A DNA stretch of 64,000 bases from Flavobacterium piscis. Its GTDB lineage: Bacteria; Bacteroidota; Bacteroidia; Flavobacteriales; Flavobacteriaceae. Below, piece by piece: positions 8,406 through 17,649 of this stretch (positions are counted from its first letter, which is position 1; the number at the start of each line of letters is the position of its first letter). Under the pieces are notes generated by a model. It did no database searches. It saw only the letters and a program-made list of their open reading frames with translations, and had not been told where the DNA came from. The translations under genes were made by a program, and so were the position numbers. Location: positions 124,001 through 188,000 of the forward strand of contig NZ_LVEN01000035.1 of the NCBI RefSeq assembly GCF_001686925.1, read 5' to 3'.

Positions 8406-8426
8406 AAGTTATAGTACTTATTTTTA
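8406..8426 (+). promoter_or_regulatory. narK promoter: proximal operator and -7-like box
   Basis: AAGTT-N4-TACTT (8406-8419) is one mismatch from the operator consensus and overlaps TATTTTTA (8419-8426), a -7 box with one mismatch. The geometry matches nirB, DUF4202 and moeA. The narK ATG is at 8445. Confidence 0.6.
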
Positions 8427-8444
8427 TCAAAAATTATAAGTGCT

Positions 8445-9923
8445 ATGAAAACTACAAACCCATTATCTCAATCTCACAAAATTTTAATTTTGAACACATT
8501 GGCCTTTACAGTGTGTTTTGCCTGCTGGACACTAAACGGTGTTTTAGTAACTTTTTTAGTCGATAACGGAATTTTCCACTGGAGCGTTGTTCAGGTGGGA
8601 TGGCTTCTTGGTATTCCCATATTAACCGGTTCGATCATGCGTTTACCCATTGGAATTTTAACGGACAAATACGGGGGAAAATACGTATTTTCACTTTTAC
8701 TCCTCCTCTGCTCGATTCCTTTATTTCTGCTTCCTTACGCTGACAGCTTTTTTATGTTTGCCTTATTGAGTTTTTTCTTCGGAATGGTAGGAACAAGTTT
8801 TGCAGTTGGGATAGGATATACATCCATATGGTACCCAAAAGAATGGCAGGGACGCGCACTGGGAATCTTTGGAATGGGAAATGCAGGAGCTGCCATCACT
8901 ACCTTTTTGGCTCCTTCATTATTAAATCATTTCTCTATTGACGATCCTCAAAATGGCTGGAAAATATTGCCGGTTATTTATGCCATTTCATTATTAATAA
9001 TAGGAGTTGCCTTTTTGATTTTCGCCAAAAATAAAAAAATAGAAAATAGTACAAAAAGCGTTTCTCAAATGCTTGGTTCTTTAAAATCAGCAAGAGTATG
9101 GCGTTTTGGAGCCTACTACTTTTTGGTATTCGGGTGTTTTGTCGCTTATTCGCAGTGGTTATTACCCAATTTCATGAATGTGTATCAAACAAGTCTGGTC
9201 ATGGGCGGATTATTTGCAACGCTTTTCAGTTTACCTTCTGGCGTGATTCGTGCTTTTGGAGGATATTTATCAGATAAATTCGGAGCCAGAAAAGTGATGT
9301 ATTGGGTTTTAAGTTCATCAGTAATTTTGAGTGCTTTATTAATGATTCCGAAAATGGAAATTACTACCACTGGCCCGGGCGTTTTAGCTACTAAAAAAGG
9401 CACTATAACTGCTGTTTCAGATAACAATATCAAAATTGGGGAAACAGATTTTGCCGTGGCACAAAAGAAAGAAGATGTAAGCGAAAGTTCCATCTTTCCA
9501 ACCAGTACATCCTGGCAGCAAGTCGTGGTAGAACAAAATCAAACGGTGAAGAAAAAAGAACTTCTGGCCAAAGGAATTACCGTTATTAAATTCGATGCGA
9601 ATATGTGGGTCTTTCTCGTTTTAGTGATCTTAATAGGAATTTCCTGGGGAATAGGAAAAGCGGCCGTTTACAAACATATTCCGGAATATTTCCCAACAGA
9701 AGTTGGCGTTGTTGGCGGGATGGTGGGCATGATTGGCGGTTTGGGCGGCTTCTTTGGGCCAATCATTTTTGGATACCTTTTAACTGCAACCGGCATCTGG
9801 TCCAGTTCGTGGATTTTTATTCTCATTTTTTCTGCTGTCTGCTTAATTTGGATGCATTACACAATTAGTAAAATCATGAAAGAAAAATCACCTATTTTTG
9901 CAAAAGTAATTGACAGACAATAG
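8445..9923 (+). CDS. narK: NarK-type nitrate/nitrite MFS transporter
   Basis: The 492-residue MFS protein has about 12 membrane segments and the nitrate-nitrite-porter signature glycine-rich helices (GIFGMGNAGAAI near 145 and GVVGGMVGMIGGLGGF near 425). It should carry nitrate in and/or nitrite out across the inner membrane. Unusually, residues about 308-381 form a soluble insertion between two membrane helices with the run VVVEQNQTVKKKELLAKG, reminiscent of biotinyl/lipoyl-type sandwich folds. It is closely related to the second narK at 34616-36091, which has the same insertion. The direction of transport cannot be read from sequence. Confidence 0.9.
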   Translation: MKTTNPLSQSHKILILNTLAFTVCFACWTLNGVLVTFLVDNGIFHWSVVQVGWLLGIPILTGSIMRLPIGILTDKYGGKYVFSLLLLLCSIPLFLLPYADSFFMFALLSFFFGMVGTSFAVGIGYTSIWYPKEWQGRALGIFGMGNAGAAITTFLAPSLLNHFSIDDPQNGWKILPVIYAISLLIIGVAFLIFAKNKKIENSTKSVSQMLGSLKSARVWRFGAYYFLVFGCFVAYSQWLLPNFMNVYQTSLVMGGLFATLFSLPSGVIRAFGGYLSDKFGARKVMYWVLSSSVILSALLMIPKMEITTTGPGVLATKKGTITAVSDNNIKIGETDFAVAQKKEDVSESSIFPTSTSWQQVVVEQNQTVKKKELLAKGITVIKFDANMWVFLVLVILIGISWGIGKAAVYKHIPEYFPTEVGVVGGMVGMIGGLGGFFGPIIFGYLLTATGIWSSSWIFILIFSAVCLIWMHYTISKIMKEKSPIFAKVIDRQ

Positions 9924-9961
9924 TTTAAAAATTAATATTCAAAATAAAAATTAGTTCGAAT

Positions 9962-10005
9962 ATGATTTATATCATTGTAAAAGAGCTATTTTTCTGATAA
10001 ATTTG
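9962..10005 (+). promoter_or_regulatory. FNR-type site and -7 box before the porin gene
   Basis: ATGAT-N4-ATCAT (9962-9975) is an FNR/DNR-like palindrome. The -7 box TAAATTTG lies at 9998-10005. With the start point placed about 5 nt after the box, the palindrome centres near -41.5, the class II activator position. The same arrangement precedes the second narK. Confidence 0.7.
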
Positions 10006-10028
10006 TTGTGATTTTAAAAAAACCAATC

Positions 10029-11291
10029 ATGAAAAAAATAAAAATCATCCTATTCCTATTATTGGTAGGAATAAGTCTTGACATTCAAGCACAGGAATTA
10101 GATGTAAATCTGCAACTACGACCTCGTTTTGAATATCGTAACGGGTATAAAACTCTTATTCCTGAAGGCACAGAAGCAACTTCTCAAGTCTCACAACGTT
10201 CAAGATTAAATTTTAATTACAAACAGGATCAATTATCTGCAAAATTAACTCTACAGAATGTCAGAACATGGGGAGATGTGGGAACAACCACAACTTCAGA
10301 TAAAAATGGCATAGCCGTTTTTGAAGCTTGGGCACAATATGATATATCCGAAAAATGGAGCGCAAGAGCAGGTCGTCAGGTACTTTCTTATGACAACCAA
10401 CGTATTATGGGAGAAATTGACTGGTTACAACAAGGACAAAGCCACGACGCGTTGATGGTCTCTTTCCATCCCAAAAACCACCAGCTTGATATGGGATTAG
10501 CCTATAATTCTGATGCCGAAAACACCTTTCAAACTCCTTATAAAGTAGGTAATTATAAAGCAATGCAATATGCCTGGTACCATACTAATGTAGATCAATT
10601 AGGTATTAGTTTATTAGTTTTGAATACGGGTTACGAATATGCTAATCCGGCACAAAAATTATTAGTAGACTACAAACAAACGTTTGGTACTTATTTGACT
10701 TATAAAACCAAAAAAATTGACAGTAATTTAAGTTTCTACGGTCAAACCGGAAAAAGCGCAGACAATCAGGTTAGTGCATGGGATGGAGCACTAAACTTTG
10801 CATATGCTATTACAGATTCATTTAAGGCAGGTATTGGTTACGAATATCTATCAGGAAAGGATCAGGATGACGCAAGCAAAGTAATCAAATCATTCAACCC
10901 TATTTTTGGTACTAATCACGCTTTCAACGGCTACATGGATTATTTTTATGTTGGTGGAGGTCATCAAAACAGTGTTGGATTGCAAGACGCCTCTTTGAAA
11001 TTCAATTATAATGTAAAAAAATGGCAATTTGCTTTAATGCCACACGTATTCCTGTCTGCTGCTGATGTTGTGGTGGCTAATGAAAAAATGGATTCGTATT
11101 TAGGAACTGAGGTCGACTTTACTGCCGGATTCAATTTCAAAAAAGAGATCACACTTACAGGAGGATATTCTCAAATGTTTGGTACTAAAACTTTAGAAGT
11201 TTTAAAAACTCCGGGATATGCCGGGCACACCAACAACTGGGCGTGGTTAATGATTTCAGTAAATCCTAGAATTTTTAGCTGGAAAAAATAA
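10029..11291 (+). CDS. Alginate-export-type outer membrane beta-barrel
   Basis: The 420-residue product has a signal peptide cleaved near AQA-QE (about residue 22), alternating beta-strand sequence throughout and the N-terminal ELDVNLQLRPRFEYR pattern of the alginate export (AlgE-like) porin family. The best guess in this context is an outer membrane pore for nitrate, nitrite or another anion, not alginate. I chose the ATG at 10029. An in-frame GTG at 10008 lies at the predicted transcription start. An FNR-type site lies upstream, so expression probably responds to low oxygen or nitrogen oxides. A strong terminator follows. Confidence 0.8.
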   Translation: MKKIKIILFLLLVGISLDIQAQELDVNLQLRPRFEYRNGYKTLIPEGTEATSQVSQRSRLNFNYKQDQLSAKLTLQNVRTWGDVGTTTTSDKNGIAVFEAWAQYDISEKWSARAGRQVLSYDNQRIMGEIDWLQQGQSHDALMVSFHPKNHQLDMGLAYNSDAENTFQTPYKVGNYKAMQYAWYHTNVDQLGISLLVLNTGYEYANPAQKLLVDYKQTFGTYLTYKTKKIDSNLSFYGQTGKSADNQVSAWDGALNFAYAITDSFKAGIGYEYLSGKDQDDASKVIKSFNPIFGTNHAFNGYMDYFYVGGGHQNSVGLQDASLKFNYNVKKWQFALMPHVFLSAADVVVANEKMDSYLGTEVDFTAGFNFKKEITLTGGYSQMFGTKTLEVLKTPGYAGHTNNWAWLMISVNPRIFSWKK

Positions 11292-11321
11292 AGATTTTTT
11301 TTAAATCAAAATAATACAATT

Positions 11322-11357
11322 TACCCTTTTTCTAAAAAAGAAAAAGGGTATTTTTTT
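11322..11357 (+). terminator. Intrinsic terminator after the porin gene
   Basis: TACCCTTTTTCT (11322-11333) pairs with AGAAAAAGGGTA (11339-11350), and seven T residues follow at 11351-11357. This is a textbook intrinsic terminator. Confidence 0.85.
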
Positions 11358-11495
11358 GTTTTCTACACGCAGGACATTTGCACTTATAATTGGGTATATT
11401 TGATGTACGAAAAACTAAATCTTTCCTTTATTTAACTGAAAGAATAATCAGTAAAGTCTCTCTTAATACTAATCTTAAAATCCAATAAAAAAAAG

Positions 11496-12119
11496 ATGAA
11501 CAACACCTGGACAGACAGATGGAACGACCGCTACAGCAGCGAAGAATTTGCCTATGGCACAGCGCCCAACAATTACTTAAAAGAACAATTAGAAAAACTT
11601 AAAACCGGAAGTATTCTTTTCCCTGCCGAAGGCGAAGGTCGAAATGCAGTTTTTGCAGCCCAATTAGGTTGGAAAGTCTCCGCATTTGATATCAGTGCCG
11701 AAGGAAAAAACAAAGCCCTTAAACTAGCCGAAGCAAAGAATGTTGTAATAGATTACCAAGTTGGGGAACTGGAAACCCTTAATTATCAAGCAGAACAATT
11801 TGATGTAATTGCATTAATTTATGCACACTTTCCTGCAACGATTAAATCATCAATTCACCAAACATTAGAAACTTATTTACGCAAAGACGGATACATCATT
11901 TTTGAAGCTTTCAGCAAAAAACATTTAGAATATCTGGCTATCAATGATAAAGTTGGCGGACCAAAAGATATTGAATCCCTATTTTCTATTGAAGAAATAC
12001 AATCTGATTTTCCTGATTATGAAATCATTCAATTAGAACAAAAAGTAATCGAATTAAACGAAGGTTTGTTCCATAACGGAAAAGGTTCTGTTATTCGATT
12101 TGTTGGAAAGAAAAAATAA
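11496..12119 (+). CDS. Class I SAM-dependent methyltransferase
   Basis: The 207-residue protein has a Rossmann-type methyltransferase fold: an N-terminal WTDRWNDRYSSEEFAYG segment, a glycine-containing motif I (LFPAEGEGRNAVFAA, about 42-56), an acidic residue at the end of beta 2 (AFDIS) and motif IV (FDVIALIYAHFP, about 101-112). The opening resembles the TehB/thiopurine-methyltransferase-like group that acts on small molecules or metalloids. The substrate is unknown. It has its own spacing and a hairpin downstream, and shows no sequence link to the nitrate genes. Confidence 0.8.
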   Translation: MNNTWTDRWNDRYSSEEFAYGTAPNNYLKEQLEKLKTGSILFPAEGEGRNAVFAAQLGWKVSAFDISAEGKNKALKLAEAKNVVIDYQVGELETLNYQAEQFDVIALIYAHFPATIKSSIHQTLETYLRKDGYIIFEAFSKKHLEYLAINDKVGGPKDIESLFSIEEIQSDFPDYEIIQLEQKVIELNEGLFHNGKGSVIRFVGKKK

Positions 12120-12140
12120 GCTCTCTAAAAAAACGTTTAG

Positions 12141-12177
12141 TAGAGATGTGCAAAAAATTTATCACTGTACATCTCTA
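12141..12177 (+). terminator. Hairpin after the methyltransferase gene
   Basis: TAGAGATGT (12141-12149) pairs with ACATCTCTA (12169-12177). There is no long T run, so termination strength is uncertain. Confidence 0.45.
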
Positions 12178-12376
12178 CATCATTTCACTCTCAAAAACAA
12201 TAACTAACTACAATACAGTTATTTAAATTAAAATCAATTGTTAAAATAAAAACTTTTATTTGTATTTTAGTACAAAAAAAGAAACTATCTACAAGCGGCA
12301 ACCTAAAGTAAAAAGGTTGTTTCTCATTTTGCATTGCCCTATTCTAAAATTAGTATCAATTTTAAATAACTAAATA

Positions 12377-13147
12377 ATGGCAAAATCAAAAACAATTGTA
12401 TTAGTGCACGGAATGTTCGTGAATGATAGTACCTGGTCAGAATGGAAAAATTATTATGAGCAAAAAGGATATACAGTATATGCCCCTGCAAATCCCGGAC
12501 ACGATGGTGATCCTGCAGCACTTCGGGAAAAGATACATCCGGAACTTGTTGATACAGGTTTTATAGATGTAGTACAAAATATTGCAAAACTCATTGATAC
12601 TTTACCTGAAAAACCACTTGTAATTGGGCATTCGATGGCAGGATTAGCAGTACAAAAACTCATAGATTTAGGCAAAGCCGATGCTGCAGTAAGCATCAAT
12701 GGAGCGCCTCCTAAAAATGTTCTCCCTCCATTTTCTACAGTAAAAATTGTTTGGCCCGCAGTAAATTTCTTTTCCAGTAAAGGATATTACTTAGGATCAC
12801 GAGACTGGTACAATCGTGCCTTTTTTAATACACTACCAAAACCTGAACAAGACAAAGCTTACGACCTGATTGCTGTTCCTGAAAGCAGAAAAATTGGTAG
12901 AGAAACCTTATTGAAATCCTTCTCAAATGCCGATTTCAAAAAACCGCATCAGCCTATTTTATTTATTGGCGGAGGAAACGATAACATATTTCCGCCAGCC
13001 TTAACCAAAAAAATTGCTGCTCAATATAAAGATCCCAATAGCAAAGTTGATGTCAAAATCTATGACAATAAAAGCCATTTTATTTGTGGCGAAAAAGGTT
13101 GGGAAGAAATTGCAGATTATATATTAAATTGGTACAACAATCTGTAA
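12377..13147 (+). CDS. Alpha/beta hydrolase
   Basis: The 256-residue cytoplasmic protein has the alpha/beta hydrolase fold with an oxyanion segment LVHGMFVNDSTW (about 9-20), a nucleophile elbow GHSMAG (Ser about 79), a late acid in GGGNDN (about 197) and a His in KSHFICGEKGW (about 236). The likely activity is ester, lactone or related hydrolysis. The substrate is unknown. The gene is monocistronic by its spacing and its downstream terminator. A house-keeping or detoxification role is as likely as any nitrate link. Confidence 0.82.
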   Translation: MAKSKTIVLVHGMFVNDSTWSEWKNYYEQKGYTVYAPANPGHDGDPAALREKIHPELVDTGFIDVVQNIAKLIDTLPEKPLVIGHSMAGLAVQKLIDLGKADAAVSINGAPPKNVLPPFSTVKIVWPAVNFFSSKGYYLGSRDWYNRAFFNTLPKPEQDKAYDLIAVPESRKIGRETLLKSFSNADFKKPHQPILFIGGGNDNIFPPALTKKIAAQYKDPNSKVDVKIYDNKSHFICGEKGWEEIADYILNWYNNL

Positions 13148-13158
13148 TATAAAAAAAG

Positions 13159-13190
13159 AGACGCACAAAAAAGTATACTATTGTGCGTCT
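13159..13190. terminator. Terminator between hydrolase and convergent crp gene
   Basis: AGACGCACAA (13159-13168) pairs with TTGTGCGTCT (13181-13190). An A run precedes it and T residues follow, so it could serve both convergent genes. Confidence 0.7.
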
Positions 13191-13237
13191 TTACATTATG
13201 ATGACTAAACATTACTACTTGTAACTTCATATTAAAT

Positions 13238-13948
13238 TTAAACAGTAAAATATTTATGCTCCATAATTTCAGATCGTAATTTAGGTACAGCCAAAATCCC
13301 GATTTTTTTACCATCGGTTTTTATCAGCATTTCTTTTTTTAGAGTTGAAATTACGCGAATCGCCTGCTCCTCAGTCGTTCCGGCAAAATCAGCAATTTCT
13401 TTTCTCGAAAGTTCAATATCTATTAAGTCATTTATTTGTCCAAACTTACGGTGAATATACAGCAACAAATCAATTACACGTTCGCGAACATTCATGTGAG
13501 CAATTTTACGAATATTGTTCTCACTTTTATTGAGTTCATCGGCATAAAACAACATCAAAGCATACGTAAATTCCGGAATTTTCTGAAGCATTTCCAGCAT
13601 CGTTTCGTTACTAAAATTACATAAAACGGTATCTTCTAAGGCAGAGGCACCAATCAAATATCTCTTACTGGTTCCAAATCCGCGAAAACCGATGGTATCT
13701 CCATTTTTTGTTAACCGAACAATTTGTTCCCTTCCGTTTATTCCTGTTTTTATTGTTTTTACTTTTCCTGAACAAATAAAGTACAATCCTTTTATAGGGT
13801 CACCCTCTTTGATAAAGGAAGTTGATTTTTTGCACATAAAAGTTTCTTTCCTTAAAACATATTCTTTCATCTGTTCTAAGTGCAAATGTTTCTTAATAAA
13901 ACAATTTTCGTTGGTACAGGTATAACAAATAGGCTGCGGGTCTTTCAT
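13238..13948 (-). CDS. Crp/Fnr-family transcription regulator with N-terminal cysteines
   Basis: The 236-residue protein has a short Cys-bearing N-terminus (Cys8, Cys11, Cys16), a cyclic-nucleotide-type sensor barrel (about 40-130) and a C-terminal winged helix (about 160-225) with ELSRKEIADFAGTTEEQAIR. Glu and Arg at the FNR Glu209/Arg213 positions are kept, while the Ser212 position is Ile. C-x2-C-x4-C plus Cys39 or Cys59 could hold an oxygen- or NO-sensitive cluster, which is inference. I chose the ATG at 13948, as the upstream extension starts at TTG. It is divergent from the nitrate reductase and is a good candidate controller of the island. Confidence 0.88.
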   Translation of the reverse strand: MKDPQPICYTCTNENCFIKKHLHLEQMKEYVLRKETFMCKKSTSFIKEGDPIKGLYFICSGKVKTIKTGINGREQIVRLTKNGDTIGFRGFGTSKRYLIGASALEDTVLCNFSNETMLEMLQKIPEFTYALMLFYADELNKSENNIRKIAHMNVRERVIDLLLYIHRKFGQINDLIDIELSRKEIADFAGTTEEQAIRVISTLKKEMLIKTDGKKIGILAVPKLRSEIMEHKYFTV

Positions 13949-14023
13949 CAGTTCAAATTTTATGCATAATACACTAAATTGTTGTTCCTCTTTTATTTTA
14001 ATCAAAAGTAGAAAAATAAATTA

Positions 14024-14061
14024 TAAAAATAAGTATTTATACGTAAAAATACTTATTTTTG
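14024..14061. promoter_or_regulatory. Divergent crp/nitrate reductase control region with two overlapping operators
   Basis: Two perfect operators overlap: AAGTA-N4-TACGT (14031-14044) and ACGTA-N4-TACTT (14041-14054), offset by exactly 10 bp. On the plus side TATTTTTG (14054-14061) is a perfect -7 box sharing one base with the operator. On the minus side TATTTTTA (complement of 14024-14031) mirrors it for crp. A further minus-strand -7 candidate TACTTTTG lies at 14003-14010. Confidence 0.75.
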
Positions 14062-14130
14062 TTTTAGAAATAAATAAGTGAATTATTTAGTTTTAAAATA
14101 GATTTAGGACTAGTACTTAAAAAAACTGTG

Positions 14131-17100
14131 ATGCAAAATACCAAAATCAAAACTACCTGTTCGTATTGTGGCGTTGGCTGTGGCATAATCGTAACCAAGG
14201 ATGCCAAGAATGGCGTAATGGTTACGGGCGACAAAGACCATCCGGTAAACAAAGGAATGTTATGTTCTAAAGGAATGAATTTGCACTACGTAGTCAATGA
14301 CACAGCAGACCGGATTTTATATCCCGAAATGCGCGGCAGTAAATCATATCCGCTCGAACGCGTTAGTTGGGATACCGCGCTTGATCGCGCCGCAGCCGTT
14401 TTTACCTCTATCATAAAAAAGCATGGTCCGGATAGCGTTGGTTTTTATATTTCCGGACAGTGTTTAACCGAAGAATATTATCTGGTAAACAAATTGGTAA
14501 AAGGCTTTTTGAAAACCAATAATATAGATACGAATTCTCGTTTGTGCATGAGTTCAGCCGTTGTGGGCTATAAAAAAACTTTTGGAGAAGATGCTGTACC
14601 TATTGCTTACGATGATATCGAACTGGCAGACACTTTCCTGATTACGGGAGCAAACCCTGCCTGGTGTCATCCCATTTTATTTCGAAGAATAGAAAAACAC
14701 AAAGAGAAAAATCCTAAAATAAAAATCATTGTTATTGATCCGAGACGCACGGATACCGCTGCTTTCGCCGATTTGCATTTGCAGATTATTCCAGGATCTG
14801 ACATTATTTTATACCATGCCATTGCCAAACGTATCATCGAAAAAGGCTATGTAGATCATGATTTTGTAAAAAACAACGCCGAAAATTTTAAGCAATACAA
14901 AGACTTAGTTTTAAGTACCTCTTTAGAAAAAGCATCAAAGATTTGTGGTATTTCTGTCAATGACATTAAACTTGCTGCCGATATTATTGGTAAAGCCAAA
15001 GGTTTTATTTCGCTTTGGGCAATGGGTTTGAATCAAAGTGCTGTTGGAGTTGATAAAAATACTGCTTTACTAAATTTATCCTTATTGACGGGACAAATAG
15101 GCAAACCGGGTTCAGGGCCTTTTTCATTAACAGGTCAACCCAACGCAATGGGCGGACGAGAAGTTGGCGGAATGGCGACACTTCTCGCGGCACACAAAGA
15201 CATTGCAAATCCAGAACATCGCAAAGAAGTCGCTGATTTTTGGGGCGTTGATGCAATATCAGATAAACCTGGACTAACTGCAACCGAAATGTTCGAAGCT
15301 TTGGAATCAGGTAAAATGAAAGCTGTCTGGATTATCTGTACCAATCCGCTAGTGAGTTTACCCGATTCCCGCCGAATCGAAAAAGCATTGCAAAATGCCA
15401 AATTTGTAGTGGTTCAGGATATCTCGCACAATGCAGATACTTCAAAATATGCTGATTTATTACTACCTGCCGCCGGTTGGTTAGAAAAAGAAGGTACAAT
15501 GACCAATTCGGAGCGACGAATTTCTTATTTACCAAAGGGAATCAACGCTCCCGGTGAAGCACTTTCGGACATTGAAATTTTAATTCGCTTTGCTAAAAAA
15601 ATGAACTTTAATGGATTTAACTTTAACAGCGCAGAAGAAATCTACAAAGAGCATTGTGCATTAACTAAAAACACCAATATTGATATTTCTTTCCTAAATT
15701 ATCATCGTTTAAAAACCGAAGGAACTTTTCAATGGCCTGTACCAGATTACGGACATCCGGGCACTCCCCGACTTTTTACGGATAAAAAATTCTATACGCC
15801 ATCACAAAAAGCGATTTTTAATTTACCAACAGCAATAGAAAACACATCAGAACAACCCAATCCGCAATTTCCGTTTATCTTAACAACAGGAAGGGTGCGC
15901 GATCAATGGCATACGATGACGAAAACGGGAAAAGTGTCAAGATTAATGACACATACCCCAAGTCCGGTTTTAGAAATAAACCCAATTGACGCTTTTAAAA
16001 ATGACATTAAAAATGGCGATATTGTTATTGTATCAAGCAAAAACGGAGAAGTTCGCGTTAAAGCAAAAGTTACAGACAGCATCAAAGAAAAAGTCGTTTT
16101 CCTGCCCATGCATTGGGGTAAACAACTCGAAAATGATCTCAACAGAACCAATAACTTAACCAATACGGTTGTTGATCCGGTTTCTAAAGAACCAGATTTT
16201 AAATACACAACGGTCAATATTAGCAAATATGTAAAACCATTTCAGAAAATTGCAATTGTAGGTGCGGGAGCTGCTTCTTTTAGGTTTATTCAGAACTATC
16301 GTGAGTTCAATTCAACAGATGAGATTGTAGTTTTTTCGAATGAAGTAAATCCGTTTTACAATAGAGTTTTACTTCCCGAATATATGACTGGCGAATTTAG
16401 CTGGGAACAATTATTAAAAGTAAAAGATGGTGAGGCTTTAAATAAATTAAAAATAACAATGAATGCCGGCGTGGCCATCACGAAAATCGATTCTAATAAA
16501 AAAACAATAACAGATAGTTTAGGCAACTTACATACATATGATTCGTTAATCATGGCAACAGGAAGCCGACCTTTTGTTCCTGAAAATGCACAACTACATC
16601 TTCCAGGCAGATTTACCGTAAGACGTAAAGAGGATGCAGATCGTTTAAAAAAACATCTTGACAGCACTAATTTACCTAATGAAGAGCAACATGTTGTTAT
16701 TATTGGCGGAGGTTTATTAGGTTTAGAACTGGCTGCAGCCTTAAAACACAAAAAAGTTAAAACGACGATTATTCAAAGGGCTTCCCGTTTGATGGAACGC
16801 CAATTGGATCGAATTTCAAGTAAATTATTGGCAGAGGAAGTTCAGCTTCGCGATATTCAGATTTATTTTGATAACGAAGTAAGCACTGTTTTTGAAACCG
16901 ATAATCCGAATGAAATCGAAATTGCGCTAAAAAGCGGTAGAATCATCACGGCAAATGCTATTGTTTATACGATTGGAACAATTCCGAATATCGAAATAGC
17001 GCGCGAAAGCGGTCTTGCCTGCGGACGCGGCGTAAAAGTAAACCAGTATTTGCAAACCTCAAATCCTGATATTTTTGCGATTGGAGAAATAGCAGAATTC

Positions 17101-17649
17101 AACAATAAATTATTCGGAATCACTTCTGCCGCCGAAGAACAAGCTGATATTCTGGCTAACTTTTTAGCTGGCGACATTAGCAGTTTTTACAAAGGTTCTA
17201 TTTTAATGAATATCCTAAAACTAGAGGACATTAACCTGTGCAGCATTGGCGATATTGAAATTCCGGAAAATGACGATTCATACGAGGAAATTATTTTCGC
17301 AGATCTAAAAAAACGTTATTACAAAAAATGCATCGTTAAGGATGATTTGCTTGTTGGCGCTATTTTGATGGGAGATAAAAATGAATTTGCCGAGTTTAAA
17401 ACCATGATCGAAAGCAAAATCGAATTATCAGACAAGCGAAATTTATTACTAAGAGGAAGCTCAAATGCAAAACCTGTTCTGGGAAAATTAGTTTGTTCCT
17501 GCAGTCAGGTCGGAGCCGGAAATATAGAAGAAACCATAAAAAGCGGTGTAAACAATTTTACGGATTTATGCAAAAATACCGGCGCAGGATTAGGCTGCGG
17601 AAGTTGTAAAACAGAGGTTAAGGAGATATTGGCGAAATGTAGAGTTTAA
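14131..17649 (+). CDS. Single-chain assimilatory nitrate reductase: Mo catalytic subunit fused to NADH reductase and BFD domain
   Basis: The 1172-residue protein fuses parts that are usually separate. Residues 1-690 are a NasA/NapA-like molybdopterin oxidoreductase with [4Fe-4S] ligands Cys10, Cys13, Cys17 and Cys45 and the likely Mo-ligand Cys in NSRLCMSSAV. Residues about 705-1060 are an FAD/NADH module (IVGAGAASF, then IIGGGLLGLELAAA). The tail is a BFD-like [2Fe-2S] domain (CSC...CGSC). There is no signal peptide, so it acts in the cytoplasm, passing NADH electrons to nitrate and feeding nitrite to NirBD. The ATG at 14131 directly follows an in-frame GTG. Confidence 0.92.
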   Translation: MQNTKIKTTCSYCGVGCGIIVTKDAKNGVMVTGDKDHPVNKGMLCSKGMNLHYVVNDTADRILYPEMRGSKSYPLERVSWDTALDRAAAVFTSIIKKHGPDSVGFYISGQCLTEEYYLVNKLVKGFLKTNNIDTNSRLCMSSAVVGYKKTFGEDAVPIAYDDIELADTFLITGANPAWCHPILFRRIEKHKEKNPKIKIIVIDPRRTDTAAFADLHLQIIPGSDIILYHAIAKRIIEKGYVDHDFVKNNAENFKQYKDLVLSTSLEKASKICGISVNDIKLAADIIGKAKGFISLWAMGLNQSAVGVDKNTALLNLSLLTGQIGKPGSGPFSLTGQPNAMGGREVGGMATLLAAHKDIANPEHRKEVADFWGVDAISDKPGLTATEMFEALESGKMKAVWIICTNPLVSLPDSRRIEKALQNAKFVVVQDISHNADTSKYADLLLPAAGWLEKEGTMTNSERRISYLPKGINAPGEALSDIEILIRFAKKMNFNGFNFNSAEEIYKEHCALTKNTNIDISFLNYHRLKTEGTFQWPVPDYGHPGTPRLFTDKKFYTPSQKAIFNLPTAIENTSEQPNPQFPFILTTGRVRDQWHTMTKTGKVSRLMTHTPSPVLEINPIDAFKNDIKNGDIVIVSSKNGEVRVKAKVTDSIKEKVVFLPMHWGKQLENDLNRTNNLTNTVVDPVSKEPDFKYTTVNISKYVKPFQKIAIVGAGAASFRFIQNYREFNSTDEIVVFSNEVNPFYNRVLLPEYMTGEFSWEQLLKVKDGEALNKLKITMNAGVAITKIDSNKKTITDSLGNLHTYDSLIMATGSRPFVPENAQLHLPGRFTVRRKEDADRLKKHLDSTNLPNEEQHVVIIGGGLLGLELAAALKHKKVKTTIIQRASRLMERQLDRISSKLLAEEVQLRDIQIYFDNEVSTVFETDNPNEIEIALKSGRIITANAIVYTIGTIPNIEIARESGLACGRGVKVNQYLQTSNPDIFAIGEIAEFNNKLFGITSAAEEQADILANFLAGDISSFYKGSILMNILKLEDINLCSIGDIEIPENDDSYEEIIFADLKKRYYKKCIVKDDLLVGAILMGDKNEFAEFKTMIESKIELSDKRNLLLRGSSNAKPVLGKLVCSCSQVGAGNIEETIKSGVNNFTDLCKNTGAGLGCGSCKTEVKEILAKCRV

